Part shown: positions 1-7,806 of the stretch, piece after piece
Layout: every line of letters starts with the position of its first letter
How positions within the stretch are numbered: position 1 is the stretch's first letter
Origin: Candidatus Tepidiaquacellales bacterium UBA6667
GTDB taxonomy: Bacteria; Bacteroidota; Ignavibacteria; Tepidaquicellales; Tepidaquicellaceae
Direction: 5' to 3'
Assembly: GCA_002455255.1 (NCBI GenBank)
Contig: DKKL01000007.1
Location: forward strand, 196,473 to 227,237
DNA: 30,765 bases
The notes under the pieces: model-generated
Told to the model about the DNA's origin: nothing
What the model saw: only the letters and a program-made list of their open reading frames with translations
Database searches by the model: none
Program-made: the position numbers and the translations under genes

Positions 1-156
1 CATAGAAACTCCAACTAACAGAATAACTGCGGCAAGGAATGTCATAAATGAATTTATTACCAATGCCGGAGTGAAAATTGCTACAAGTCCGAGCAATGCT
101 ACCAAAAAACCTCTTAGAAGAAATAACGGATAATAAGACTGAATGTGTTTGTTCAT
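1..156 (-). CDS. Partial membrane protein, HdeD/DUF308-like
   Basis: The N-terminal 52 codons are visible and the gene runs off the left edge. It starts at an ATG (156-154) and reads MNKHIQSYYPLFLLRGFLVA, followed by a hydrophobic stretch of the type LLGLVAIFTPALVI and a second one beginning FMTFLAAVILL. A short polar N-terminus followed by a PLFLLRG-like turn and paired membrane helices is the pattern of HdeD/DUF308 proteins, which consist of repeated pairs of transmembrane helices. There is no Shine-Dalgarno sequence, only an A-rich leader. It lies 25 bases downstream of the RidA-like gene on the same strand, so it is probably the next gene of the tryptophan-dioxygenase operon. The family call rests on a short fragment and could be wrong; that it is a membrane protein is much safer. 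Confidence 0.5.
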   Translation of the reverse strand, partial: MNKHIQSYYPLFLLRGFLVALLGLVAIFTPALVINSFMTFLAAVILLVGVSM

Positions 157-181
157 TTTTTATTTTTAGAAGTTACAAAGT

Positions 182-604
182 TTAAATTGTTGCGATAACT
201 TTTAATTCAATTGCAATCGGAGTTGGTAATGAATTAATTTCTATTGTAGTTCTACATGGTAAGTTATCTTTAAAATATTCTGCGTATATTTTATTAAATA
301 TAGGGAAATCCTTTTTCATATTTGTGAGAAAAACAGTTACATCTACTATTTTTTCCCAGCTTGAACCTGAATCTTCAAGTATATATCTCACATTGTTAAA
401 TACTGAATGACACTGTGTTTCTATATCATAAGAAATTATATTCCCTTCCGAATCAAGTTTTACTCCCGGAATTTCTTTATTTCCTTTTTCTCTCGGTCCC
501 ACTCCTGAAAGAAATAATAAATTCCCTACTTTTCTTGAATGTGGATACAATCCTACCGGTTCAGGTGCTCGTGATGAATTATATTTTACTGAATCTTCTG
601 ACAT
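182..604 (-). CDS. RidA/YjgF-family protein, probable 2-aminomuconate deaminase
   Basis: This 140-residue protein has the RidA (YjgF/YER057c/UK114) fold. Visible marks are LLFLSGVGPRE near residue 30, the VFNNVRYILEDSGSSWEKIVDVTVFLTN region in the middle, and near the C-terminus the conserved arginine in CRTTIEI, which in RidA binds the substrate carboxylate, followed by an IAIELKVIATI end. RidA proteins hydrolyse enamines and imines; a branch of the family is the 2-aminomuconate deaminase of the kynurenine and 2-aminophenol pathways. I prefer that branch because of the long N-terminal extension PEPVGLYPHSRKVGN and because the same operon carries tryptophan 2,3-dioxygenase and a 2-aminomuconate semialdehyde dehydrogenase-like enzyme. 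The gene starts 1 base after the FAD oxidoreductase ends. A general RidA role is the main alternative. Confidence 0.8.
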   Translation of the reverse strand: MSEDSVKYNSSRAPEPVGLYPHSRKVGNLLFLSGVGPREKGNKEIPGVKLDSEGNIISYDIETQCHSVFNNVRYILEDSGSSWEKIVDVTVFLTNMKKDFPIFNKIYAEYFKDNLPCRTTIEINSLPTPIAIELKVIATI

Positions 605-605
605 T

Positions 606-1736
606 TCAAAAATATTTTTTTATTACTTTTTTTGCTAAGTATCCTGATAGTGCTACTCCCATTCCGTTACAGCTTATTGCAGATATAATTTTCGAATCTA
701 TATCTTTTATTAACGGAAGTTTGTTTTCTGTAAATCCCATTATTCCTGTCCAAATCATATCTACTTCAAATTCTTCAGCCGGTAAAATCATATTTACTAA
801 TTTGTTTTCAAGGTCATCTATAATTTTAAAATTATATCTGAATTGAAATGATTCTTCATTTTCAAAATCAAGATTTCTGCCACCACCGAAAATAATCCTG
901 TCTTTATAATTTCTGAAATAATAAAATCCCTCATCATAATGGAATACTCCTTTCAACCTTAATCCATCAATCGGTTTCGTTACCAATACCTGACCTCTTC
1001 CGGGATTAACTTTTATTTCGGGAAAAATCTTTGTTGTATATGCGTTTGCACATACTAACACTTTTTCACAACTGAATTTAATTTCTTCATGAAACACATT
1101 GTGTGAAACAACAACTTCGGGTTTTGAATTTTTAATCTGAACTTCTTTAACCTCACATCCTGTCAGAATTGTTACACCTCTCTCGTTAACGTATTTGATA
1201 TAATTCTTCATCAATTCACCCGTATCAACCTGCGATTCATACTTACTGTAAACAAGTGCTTTTACCTTTCCGGCATCAAATCCAAACTCGGGAATTTTTT
1301 CATTTGAAATTTCAAAGACATTGTTTCCTATTAAACTTTTTAGCTTATCATTCACTTCATTTATCTCTTCGAGTTTTGATAAATCTTTTTCTGTTATCAA
1401 TTCATAACCACCATTGTTCTCATAGCCTGTTTTCTCATCTGTTAATCTCTTTCTCAAAATTTCTATTCCGGCTAATCTGTCATAGACTAATTTTAATGTT
1501 TCATCTTCACCTTTATTTTTAAAATCTGCGAGGATTTCTGTCAAACTCCCAAAGCATGCAAACCCTGCATTCTTCGTACTTGCTCCGGTTGGTAATATAC
1601 CTTTTTCAAGTATTAAAATATTTTTTTCGGGAAATTTTTCTGATAATTCTGACGCAACGGATAACCCTAATATTCCGCTGCCTATGATTATCACATCATA
1701 ATTTAAAAATGAATTTTTTTCCCAAAATGATAGCAT
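606..1736 (-). CDS. FAD-dependent oxidoreductase, DAO family
   Basis: The 376-residue protein has the FAD/NAD(P)-binding Rossmann motif at residues 14-45 (YDVIIIGSGILGLSVASEL, GxGxxG at 19-24, closing acidic residue in ILILEKG). This is followed by PTGASTKNAGFACFGS, the family-specific FAD-contacting loop. The C-terminus has MIWTGIMGFTENKLPLIKD and CNGMGVALSG, typical of the DAO superfamily that includes glycine and D-amino acid oxidases and DadA. It should be a soluble flavoenzyme oxidising an amine or amino acid; the substrate cannot be read from sequence. It sits between the acid-phosphatase-like gene (1 base gap) and the RidA gene (1 base gap). RidA proteins clear enamine/imine products of such oxidases, so a functional pairing is an attractive inference but unproven. 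Confidence 0.85.
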   Translation of the reverse strand: MLSFWEKNSFLNYDVIIIGSGILGLSVASELSEKFPEKNILILEKGILPTGASTKNAGFACFGSLTEILADFKNKGEDETLKLVYDRLAGIEILRKRLTDEKTGYENNGGYELITEKDLSKLEEINEVNDKLKSLIGNNVFEISNEKIPEFGFDAGKVKALVYSKYESQVDTGELMKNYIKYVNERGVTILTGCEVKEVQIKNSKPEVVVSHNVFHEEIKFSCEKVLVCANAYTTKIFPEIKVNPGRGQVLVTKPIDGLRLKGVFHYDEGFYYFRNYKDRIIFGGGRNLDFENEESFQFRYNFKIIDDLENKLVNMILPAEEFEVDMIWTGIMGFTENKLPLIKDIDSKIISAISCNGMGVALSGYLAKKVIKKYF

Positions 1737-1737
1737 A

Positions 1738-2658
1738 TTAATTTATTTCTGTATTATAAATTATGTTTCCTTTGTTATCTACAAATCTCGCTGTTATTCT
1801 TAAAGCTTCAAAATTTAAAACTAAAAATCCTCCAATATCACCTCTGGCAAACTTTGTTAATTTTCCCGCTCCTACACCTCTTGTGTCTGACCCTGCACCG
1901 CTTACAAAATAATTAGTTTTTTTCCCGGCATATAAATGTTGCATATCGTGGTCATGTCCTGATAAATATAAATTTACATTGTTCTTCTCTAATATTGGTT
2001 GCAGTTTTTTTTCTAACTCAATTGTATTGCCATGATCTCCGTATGAATAAATCGGGTGATGACCTGATACGATTTTCCATTTTGCATTGGAGGTTGATAA
2101 CACACTGTCTATCCATTTTAATTGTATATCCGTCTCACCTTCCAGTACATTTTTATATTTTGTTGATTTTCTGTATGATTCTAAAAATGGATTTGTATCT
2201 ATGTAAACAAATAATGCCTCAGTAGAATCATCAATCATTATTTCATCTTTAAAATATCTCGAAGGCATTTTCCATCTGTCACTCTTTTTACTGTAATCTA
2301 TCTGTGCCTGAACATTACCCATATAATCATGGTTACCTAATACTACATACCAGGGTATTTGTAATGATTCCTCTTTATAAACTTTTTCAAATGAATTTTC
2401 CCAGTGTTTATCAGTTATATCTTTCACGCCTTTTTCATAAAAATTATCTCCTAATGAGATTATAAATTTTGCATTATTTTCTTGTGCTGTTATTGCCATT
2501 TGATTGGCTGTCATCAATTGAGCTTTATTTCCTTCTCGCCCCCAGTCTCCAAATGCAATTATTGTATAACCGTTACTGAAAGGATCTGCTTGAATTCTAT
2601 CTTCTCTACAATTTGATCCGAAAAACAAAAAACCTAAAATAAAAATTATATTTATCAT
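1738..2658 (-). CDS. TRAP-like (purple acid) metallophosphoesterase, exported
   Basis: All metal-binding blocks of the type 5 tartrate-resistant / purple acid phosphatase family are present in order: FGDWG, SLGDNFYEKG (with the tyrosine that coordinates Fe(III) in this family), VLGNHDYMGN, VSGHHPIYSYGDHG and LSGHDHDMQHL. It is expected to hydrolyse phosphate monoesters outside the cytoplasm. The N-terminus is a hydrophobic signal ending in FLFFGSNC, a weak lipobox. I chose the ATG at 2658, one base after the preceding stop, because it matches the 1-base spacing of the neighbouring junctions. An upstream ATG at 2679 would overlap the aldehyde dehydrogenase by 20 bases but would supply a lysine before the hydrophobic stretch, so it remains possible. 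No link to tryptophan breakdown is evident apart from co-location. Confidence 0.85.
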   Translation of the reverse strand: MINIIFILGFLFFGSNCREDRIQADPFSNGYTIIAFGDWGREGNKAQLMTANQMAITAQENNAKFIISLGDNFYEKGVKDITDKHWENSFEKVYKEESLQIPWYVVLGNHDYMGNVQAQIDYSKKSDRWKMPSRYFKDEIMIDDSTEALFVYIDTNPFLESYRKSTKYKNVLEGETDIQLKWIDSVLSTSNAKWKIVSGHHPIYSYGDHGNTIELEKKLQPILEKNNVNLYLSGHDHDMQHLYAGKKTNYFVSGAGSDTRGVGAGKLTKFARGDIGGFLVLNFEALRITARFVDNKGNIIYNTEIN

Positions 2659-2659
2659 T

Positions 2660-4102
2660 TTAATATTTAATACAAACATTTTTTGCCTCAGTAAAAAATT
2701 TCAATGCTTCCCATCCGCCTTCCCTGCCAACTCCTGAATTATTAACTCCACCAAATGGTGTCCGCAAATCTCTCAGCATCCAGCAATTTATCCAAACTAT
2801 TCCTGATTTTAACATTGATGCCATTCTGTTTGCACGTGATAAATTTTCTGTCCAAATAATTGAAGCTAAACCATATTCTGTCGAATTTGCTATCATCAAT
2901 GCTTGTTCCTCAGTATCAAAAGGTATCAGTGTTACAACAGGACCAAAAATTTCTTCCTGATTTGTTTTACAATCAAACGGTAACCCGTCAATAACTGTTG
3001 GCTCGATAAAAAATCCTTCTGAAAGTTTTCCTTCAAGTTTCACCGGTTTTCCACCACAAAGTATTCTTCCGCCATCTTTCTGAGATTGCTCAATATAATA
3101 TAATATTTTTTCATAATGTTGTTTAGATACTATCGCACCAATTTTTGTATCTTCATCAAGAGGATCTCCGATTTTTAGTTCCTTAACTTTATTTATAAAA
3201 TCAAACCTGAATTTTTCATATAAACTTCTTTCTATTAATATTCTTGAACCACACAAACAGATTTCACCTTGATTTAAAAATGATGACTTTACTGTGGTTT
3301 CCAGCATCTCATCATATTTACAATCCGCAAATATTATATTTGGATTTTTTCCGCCAAGCTCTAAAGATAGTTTTTTTAACATTGGTGCTGCAATTCTTGA
3401 AATTTCCATTCCGGTTTTTGTTCCACCTGTGAATGTAATTACTTTCACTTTCGGATGTGAAGTTAAAGCAAGACCTGCTTTATATCCGTATCCGTGAACA
3501 ATGTTTAAAACTCCTTCCGGTAATCCTGCTTCAATGCAAACTTCTGAAAGCATAAACGCTGTTAATGGTGTAATTTCGGATGGCTTGGCTACTACAGTAT
3601 TTCCCGCTGCTAAGGCCGGTGCTATCTTCCATGATAATAAATATAAAGGTAAATTCCACGGTGAAATTGCTGCGACAACCCCTATTGGTTGCCTCAAGGT
3701 GTAATTTATAGTTGAGTTATCGGTTGAATGGGATTCACTTGAAAAATGTGTTACTGCTGATGCAAAAAATTCAAAATTTTTAATTGCTCGCGGAATATCT
3801 ACACTTCTGGATAACCAAAGTGGTTTGCCATTATCCATTGTTTCTGCAATTGCAAATTTTTCAAGCTTTGATTCTATAATCCTCGCTATTTTGTTTAAAT
3901 ATTCTCCGCGTCTTTCTGCTGATAAGTTTGACCAACTATAAAATGCTTTCTCTGCTGACTGAACTGCCAAGTCTATATCATCATTGTTAGAATCCGGTAT
4001 CATTGTAAAAACTTCACCTGTTGCAGGATTTGCATCATTTATATAATTGTTATTATAAGGTGTTGTTAAAATTCCGCCAATATAATTTTTTAATTTTTCC
4101 AT
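2660..4102 (-). CDS. Aldehyde dehydrogenase, ALDH8A1-like: 2-aminomuconate 6-semialdehyde dehydrogenase
   Basis: This full-length 480-residue ALDH has Asn150 in SPWNLPLYLLSWKIAPA, the NAD-fold FTGGTKTG near 225, catalytic Glu248 in LELGGKN, and nucleophile Cys282 in NQGEICLCGSR. The NQGEICLC block, the SPWNLPLYLLSWKIAPA block and the C-terminal VWINCWMLRDL..PFGG block match what I know of ALDH8A1 and bacterial 2-aminomuconate semialdehyde dehydrogenases rather than betaine-aldehyde or succinate-semialdehyde enzymes. These enzymes oxidise 2-aminomuconate 6-semialdehyde to 2-aminomuconate with NAD+, late in kynurenine catabolism. The RidA-like gene downstream would take the next step and tryptophan dioxygenase heads the run, so context agrees. 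2-Hydroxymuconate semialdehyde dehydrogenase is the close alternative. Confidence 0.88.
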   Translation of the reverse strand: MEKLKNYIGGILTTPYNNNYINDANPATGEVFTMIPDSNNDDIDLAVQSAEKAFYSWSNLSAERRGEYLNKIARIIESKLEKFAIAETMDNGKPLWLSRSVDIPRAIKNFEFFASAVTHFSSESHSTDNSTINYTLRQPIGVVAAISPWNLPLYLLSWKIAPALAAGNTVVAKPSEITPLTAFMLSEVCIEAGLPEGVLNIVHGYGYKAGLALTSHPKVKVITFTGGTKTGMEISRIAAPMLKKLSLELGGKNPNIIFADCKYDEMLETTVKSSFLNQGEICLCGSRILIERSLYEKFRFDFINKVKELKIGDPLDEDTKIGAIVSKQHYEKILYYIEQSQKDGGRILCGGKPVKLEGKLSEGFFIEPTVIDGLPFDCKTNQEEIFGPVVTLIPFDTEEQALMIANSTEYGLASIIWTENLSRANRMASMLKSGIVWINCWMLRDLRTPFGGVNNSGVGREGGWEALKFFTEAKNVCIKY

Positions 4103-4105
4103 TAA

Positions 4106-4411
4106 TTATTCTACTGTTTCCAAAACTGTTCTGAATGCAAAAACTTTTTCTCCAAATTTTTCAATATGTTCATTTTGCAAAGCCGGAGCGAAATTTTTCT
4201 GATACTCTTCTAATTCCTGCTGAGTTTTACAAAAATATTGAATTGCATACGTAACCCCTTCGTCAGGTTCCGGATGTAAAAGTTTAAGTAATTTATGATC
4301 TGTAAACATTCCCGTTTTCATAACATCAGGTATATGTGTATAAATCATATATTCAAGCCATTCATCTATTATAGATTTATCAATATTCAATGTAACATTA
4401 TAAATTATCAT
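4106..4411 (-). CDS. DUF4286 family protein
   Basis: This is a 101-residue soluble protein with the DUF4286 pattern: MIIYNVTLNIDKSIIDEWLE, then HIPDVMKTGMFTDHKLLKLL, YAIQYFCKTQQELEEYQ, and FAPALQNEHIEKFGEKVFAF. It looks like a compact alpha/beta domain of the dimeric ferredoxin-like (ABM/EthD-like) type. That fold assignment is inference. Function is unknown. It overlaps the SDR gene by 4 bases (ATGA) and ends 3 bases before the aldehyde dehydrogenase, so it is translated as part of the operon. Proteins with dimeric ferredoxin-like folds often act on small aromatic metabolites, which would fit here, but nothing in the sequence proves it. Confidence 0.8.
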   Translation of the reverse strand: MIIYNVTLNIDKSIIDEWLEYMIYTHIPDVMKTGMFTDHKLLKLLHPEPDEGVTYAIQYFCKTQQELEEYQKNFAPALQNEHIEKFGEKVFAFRTVLETVE

Positions 4412-5193
4412 AATGAAAGTGTTCTGCCTCCGTCTATGGGTAAATTTATTCCGTTTATATAAGAAGCATTTTCTGATGCAAGAAATGTTACTGCAAATGC
4501 AAGCTCTTCTGGCATACCAAATCTTCCAACCGGTATTTCTCTCATTAATTCATTTGTAATTTCAGTTTCATCTTTTGATAATTTTTTAGATTTGTTTGAA
4601 ATTATATTTTGAAGTCGCTGAGTTGATGTTGCTCCGGGTAATACATTATTTACAGTAATTCCAAAGGGGGCTAACTCAAATGATAAAGTTTTTGACCAAT
4701 TTGCTACTGCTCCTCTAATTGTATTTGAAACTCCTAAACCCTGAATAGGTTGTTTTACTGATGTTGAAATTATATTTATAATTCTTCCATATTTTTCTTC
4801 TTTCATTCCGGATGTTACTGCTTTTGCTAAAATTTGATTGCAGATTAAATGTCTGTTAAAAGCACAAAAGTAATCTTCAATGTTTGCTTCTATTGCCAAG
4901 CCGGGATTCGGACCTCCCGTATTGTTAACTAATATATGTATTGGTGGATTGTTATTTGTAAATTCTGTAATAATTTCACCAAGTTTTTCTGAATTATCAA
5001 AATCAGCAACAATATATTGATGATTCTGATTTTTATTTTTTAGTTCTTTTATGACTTCTTTTAAAATGCTCTCATTTCTTGCTATCAATGTGACATTAGC
5101 ACCTGATTCGGCAAACTGCATTGCGATTGATTTGCCAATTCCCTGTGAACTTCCGCAAACTATCGCATTTTTATTTTTTAAAGATACAATCAT
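4408..5193 (-). CDS. Short-chain dehydrogenase/reductase with altered catalytic residues
   Basis: The 261-residue protein is an SDR by its dinucleotide-binding GSSQGIGKSIA (residues 14-24), DF near residue 64, VNNTGGPNPG (a variant NNAG), the GRIINIIS strand leading to Ser143, and the C-terminal NGINLPIDGG. The usual Ser-x12-Tyr-x3-Lys catalytic set is not intact. Counting from Ser143, the Tyr position is Ser156 and the Lys position is Arg160 (GVSNTIRGAV). I recall similar SNTIR-type SDRs in related bacteria, so this is likely a subfamily feature rather than decay. It may reduce or dehydrate an unusual substrate or act without the normal Tyr acid/base. It overlaps NfeD (4 bases) upstream and DUF4286 (4 bases) downstream. 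Confidence 0.85.
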   Translation of the reverse strand: MIVSLKNKNAIVCGSSQGIGKSIAMQFAESGANVTLIARNESILKEVIKELKNKNQNHQYIVADFDNSEKLGEIITEFTNNNPPIHILVNNTGGPNPGLAIEANIEDYFCAFNRHLICNQILAKAVTSGMKEEKYGRIINIISTSVKQPIQGLGVSNTIRGAVANWSKTLSFELAPFGITVNNVLPGATSTQRLQNIISNKSKKLSKDETEITNELMREIPVGRFGMPEELAFAVTFLASENASYINGINLPIDGGRTLSL

Positions 5194-5642
5194 ATTTCAA
5201 CCGGTTTAACAATTAATGTAATGTTATTTCTACCTATTATTTCTACAGTTACACCTCTTTCAATAAAAAATTCAGAATCAGCTTCCCATATTGCACCGTT
5301 TAGTTCAACTTTTCCTTTTAATGAATTTGGTTTTATTTCATTTATAACAAGGCATTTCTTTCCTAAAAATTCATCTTTTAGTTCTTCTTTATTATCAACT
5401 TTTCCTTTGAATAATTTACTGAAATATTTCCTCAGCAATACCAAACTTAAAATTGATGATAATAAAAATATCAATATCTGAATCGGAACTGATTCTATCC
5501 CAACAAAGAAAATAATAAGTGATGTTACCAATGCACCTATCCCGAAAAAGAAAATTACGAATCCGGGTATAATTAATTCAGATAACAAAAGAATAATACC
5601 AACTATAAACCAAACAAGTGATAAAATTTCTATCTCATTCAT
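5190..5642 (-). CDS. NfeD-like membrane protein with C-terminal OB fold
   Basis: This 150-residue protein begins with two to three strongly hydrophobic helices (roughly residues 7-65, including LSELIIPGFVIFFFGIGALV), then a cytoplasmic linker. It ends in a beta-rich domain (GKKCLVINEIKPNSLKGKVE, ..GAIWEADSE, ..VEIIGRNNITLIV), which is the NfeD OB-fold. The length fits the short NfeD form without the ClpP-like protease domain. Short NfeD proteins are typically encoded beside SPFH/stomatin proteins and are thought to work with them in membrane microdomains or membrane quality control. Here its start overlaps the end of the SPFH gene by 4 bases, the classic arrangement. Confidence 0.9.
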   Translation of the reverse strand: MNEIEILSLVWFIVGIILLLSELIIPGFVIFFFGIGALVTSLIIFFVGIESVPIQILIFLLSSILSLVLLRKYFSKLFKGKVDNKEELKDEFLGKKCLVINEIKPNSLKGKVELNGAIWEADSEFFIERGVTVEIIGRNNITLIVKPVEI

Positions 5643-6592
5643 TTTTGCCTGTCTTCCTGATTTTTATTTTGAGAATTTGTTTGATTTGAATTCGTAAATA
5701 TTTTTCCTATCGTAGCAACCATTCCCGATACATCACTTAAGTTTGATGGAATAATAAGTGTATTATTTTTCTGTGCAAGTTTTCCAAATTCATTCAAATA
5801 TTGTTCTGCTATTCTCAGATTAACAGCATCTTCACCGCCTTTATCATTTATTGCATTTGCAATTTCTCTTATGCCTTTCGCTGTCGCAAACGCTACTCTC
5901 TCAATTTCCTGAGCTCTTCCCTCTGCTTCGTTTATTCTTTTCATTTTTTCCCCTTCTGATTTCGCAATTGCTTCCTGCTTTTCACCTTCTGCACGGTTTA
6001 TTCTTGCTTGCTTTTCACCTTCCGATTCTGCTATCACAGCACGCTTTTCTCTCTCTGCTCTCATTTGCTTTTCCATAGCATCTTTTATGCTTGCCGGAGG
6101 ATTTATGTTTTTTATCTCATATCTGATTACTTTTAATCCCCATGGGGATGAGGCTTTATCTATGTTTGATACTATTGAGGCGTTTATGGTTTCTCTTTCT
6201 TCAAATGTTTTATCAAGTTCTATTTTTCCTATTTCACTTCTCATTGTGGTCTGAGCTAACTGAATAGATGCAAATGCAAAATCATTTACTCCATAAGATG
6301 CCTTCACAGGATCTATAACTTGCAAATATAATATTCCGTCAACATCTACCTGAATATTATCTTTTGTTATACATGTTTGAGGTGGAACATCCATTGCCAT
6401 TTCTTTTAATGAATGTTTATAGGCAACTCTGTCTATAAAAGGAATAAGTATATGAAAACCTGCATCAAGTGTTGCATTGTATTTCCCTAATCGTTCAACA
6501 ATAAATACAGTTTTTTGAGGAACCACTCTTGCTGTTTTCAAAAACAAAATTAAAATAAAAAAAGCTAAAATTATTATTGCTGCATATTCCAT
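5639..6592 (-). CDS. SPFH/Band 7 (stomatin/paraslipin-type) membrane protein
   Basis: The 317-residue protein has one N-terminal membrane anchor (residues 3-20). The SPFH domain runs from about 23 to 170 (VVPQKTVFIVERLGKY, GFHILIPFIDRV, QVDVDGILYLQVIDPVKASYG, EIGKIELDKTFEERE, IRYEIKNINPP). It is followed by a charged coiled coil at 173-235 with four 11-residue repeats built on EGEK (EGEKQARINRA, EGEKQEAIAKS, EGEKMKRINEA, EGRAQEIERVA). Such repeats form hendecad coiled coils that drive oligomerisation of stomatin-like proteins. It is paired with NfeD (4-base overlap) and starts 8 bases after tryptophan dioxygenase ends, so it should be co-transcribed with a catabolic gene. The tail is Asn/Gln-rich. 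Confidence 0.92.
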   Translation of the reverse strand: MEYAAIIILAFFILILFLKTARVVPQKTVFIVERLGKYNATLDAGFHILIPFIDRVAYKHSLKEMAMDVPPQTCITKDNIQVDVDGILYLQVIDPVKASYGVNDFAFASIQLAQTTMRSEIGKIELDKTFEERETINASIVSNIDKASSPWGLKVIRYEIKNINPPASIKDAMEKQMRAEREKRAVIAESEGEKQARINRAEGEKQEAIAKSEGEKMKRINEAEGRAQEIERVAFATAKGIREIANAINDKGGEDAVNLRIAEQYLNEFGKLAQKNNTLIIPSNLSDVSGMVATIGKIFTNSNQTNSQNKNQEDRQK

Positions 6593-6600
6593 CTTTTGTA

Positions 6601-7695
6601 TTATTTAAATGTAAAATAAAAACCCAATTCTTTTTTTAATGACTCTGAAAGCTCCGGTCTTGCTGAGCTCGGAACAAGATACGTAGATAAATCAAATAAA
6701 TCTCTGAACACTTTGTGTTTCTCCGCAGTTTGCAAAAGATAGTGATGACCGGATGAACCACCTGTTCCTACTTTTGCTCCTATCATTCTGTGTACCATTA
6801 ATGCATGTTTATATCTCCATGTTGTAAAATTTTCATCTATATCTACACAATAGTTCAAAAATCTGAATGGTAAATGCAATATCGGTTCATCTCTGTAAAG
6901 ATTAATAAATAAAGCGGCAAGAAATGCCTTATGAGAAAGTTTCCTTTGTCCTGATTTTACCAATTCGTTATACTTTTCTTCTTTTATAAGACATCTGAAA
7001 TGTTCAATTGTTTTTTCAAATTCATCAAGTTGTTTTTTCTTTTTTTCTTCGCTTAAACTCGGATTATTTTCAATTATTCCTTTATCAAGCATTAGTTGCT
7101 CCTCCACGCATGCTTTATACTTTTCCCAAAAACTGTAACCTTCAAGATTTAAAAAAGGTGTTCTCGAAAGCCAATCGTCAATCAATTCAAGAAATGATTT
7201 TTCTTTCTCTGACCCTTTTAAAATCTCCTGATGCTCGTTTGAAACTACAGAATAATAACTTTTATTGTTATATGTGATTCTTGAATCCGGTCTTAAACCA
7301 AGTTTATTCTCAATAATTCTAAACTGAATACTTTGAAAACCTGATGCGGGAACAAGAAAATCCCTGAAGTCAAGAAAATCGAGTGGAGTCATTGTCTCAA
7401 GGACGGATATCTGTTCGATAAGTAATCTCTGTATAGCAGTTATTCTTCTTAACCTTGCGATACATTTTCCTATATTTGTTTCTTCTATATTTTCTGTTGC
7501 AAACATTTCCATTACCGAATCAAGTTCAAATAAAATTTGTTTAAACCATAATTCATATGCCTGATGAACTATTATAAACAACATTTCGTCGTGAGCATGT
7601 GCTTCATATTCATCACTTTTCAACGACTGTGATCCGAGCAATTTTTCAAGTTGCAAATAATCAGAATAATATATTGGTGGATAAGTCTTTTTCAT
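6601..7695 (-). CDS. kynA: Tryptophan 2,3-dioxygenase, animal-like type
   Basis: This haem enzyme opens the indole ring of L-tryptophan to N-formylkynurenine. It is 364 residues, longer than the roughly 280-residue proteobacterial enzymes and closer to animal TDO. Blocks nearly identical to animal TDO are FIIVHQAYELWFKQILFELD (distal His44), DFRDFLVPASGFQSIQFR (substrate-carboxylate Arg) and TWRYKHALMVHRMIGAK (proximal haem ligand, about His297). GTGGSSG then follows, with HHYL where animal TDO has YHYL, and the end is DLFDLSTYLVP. Residues about 185-240 are a charged helical insertion also seen in the animal form. It is the first gene of the ten-gene minus-strand run. The 111-base gap before the divergent DUF4126 gene must hold its promoter, but I see no clean consensus there. 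Confidence 0.96.
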   Translation of the reverse strand: MKKTYPPIYYSDYLQLEKLLGSQSLKSDEYEAHAHDEMLFIIVHQAYELWFKQILFELDSVMEMFATENIEETNIGKCIARLRRITAIQRLLIEQISVLETMTPLDFLDFRDFLVPASGFQSIQFRIIENKLGLRPDSRITYNNKSYYSVVSNEHQEILKGSEKEKSFLELIDDWLSRTPFLNLEGYSFWEKYKACVEEQLMLDKGIIENNPSLSEEKKKKQLDEFEKTIEHFRCLIKEEKYNELVKSGQRKLSHKAFLAALFINLYRDEPILHLPFRFLNYCVDIDENFTTWRYKHALMVHRMIGAKVGTGGSSGHHYLLQTAEKHKVFRDLFDLSTYLVPSSARPELSESLKKELGFYFTFK

Positions 7696-7806
7696 CGCTT
7701 ATTTTAATTTATTTTTTAAAATAGAGGTATTGAAATTATAATTATAGTTAAAAAAGAGTTTATTATTTAGTGTGTTTTTTATTAAAAATTATCAATAATT
7801 TTAAAT

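Noticed and set aside
7696..7806. Promoter elements in the spacer between tryptophan dioxygenase and the DUF4126 gene
   Set aside because: Several TATAAT-like strings occur, but none pairs with a convincing upstream box at correct spacing in this very A/T-rich DNA.
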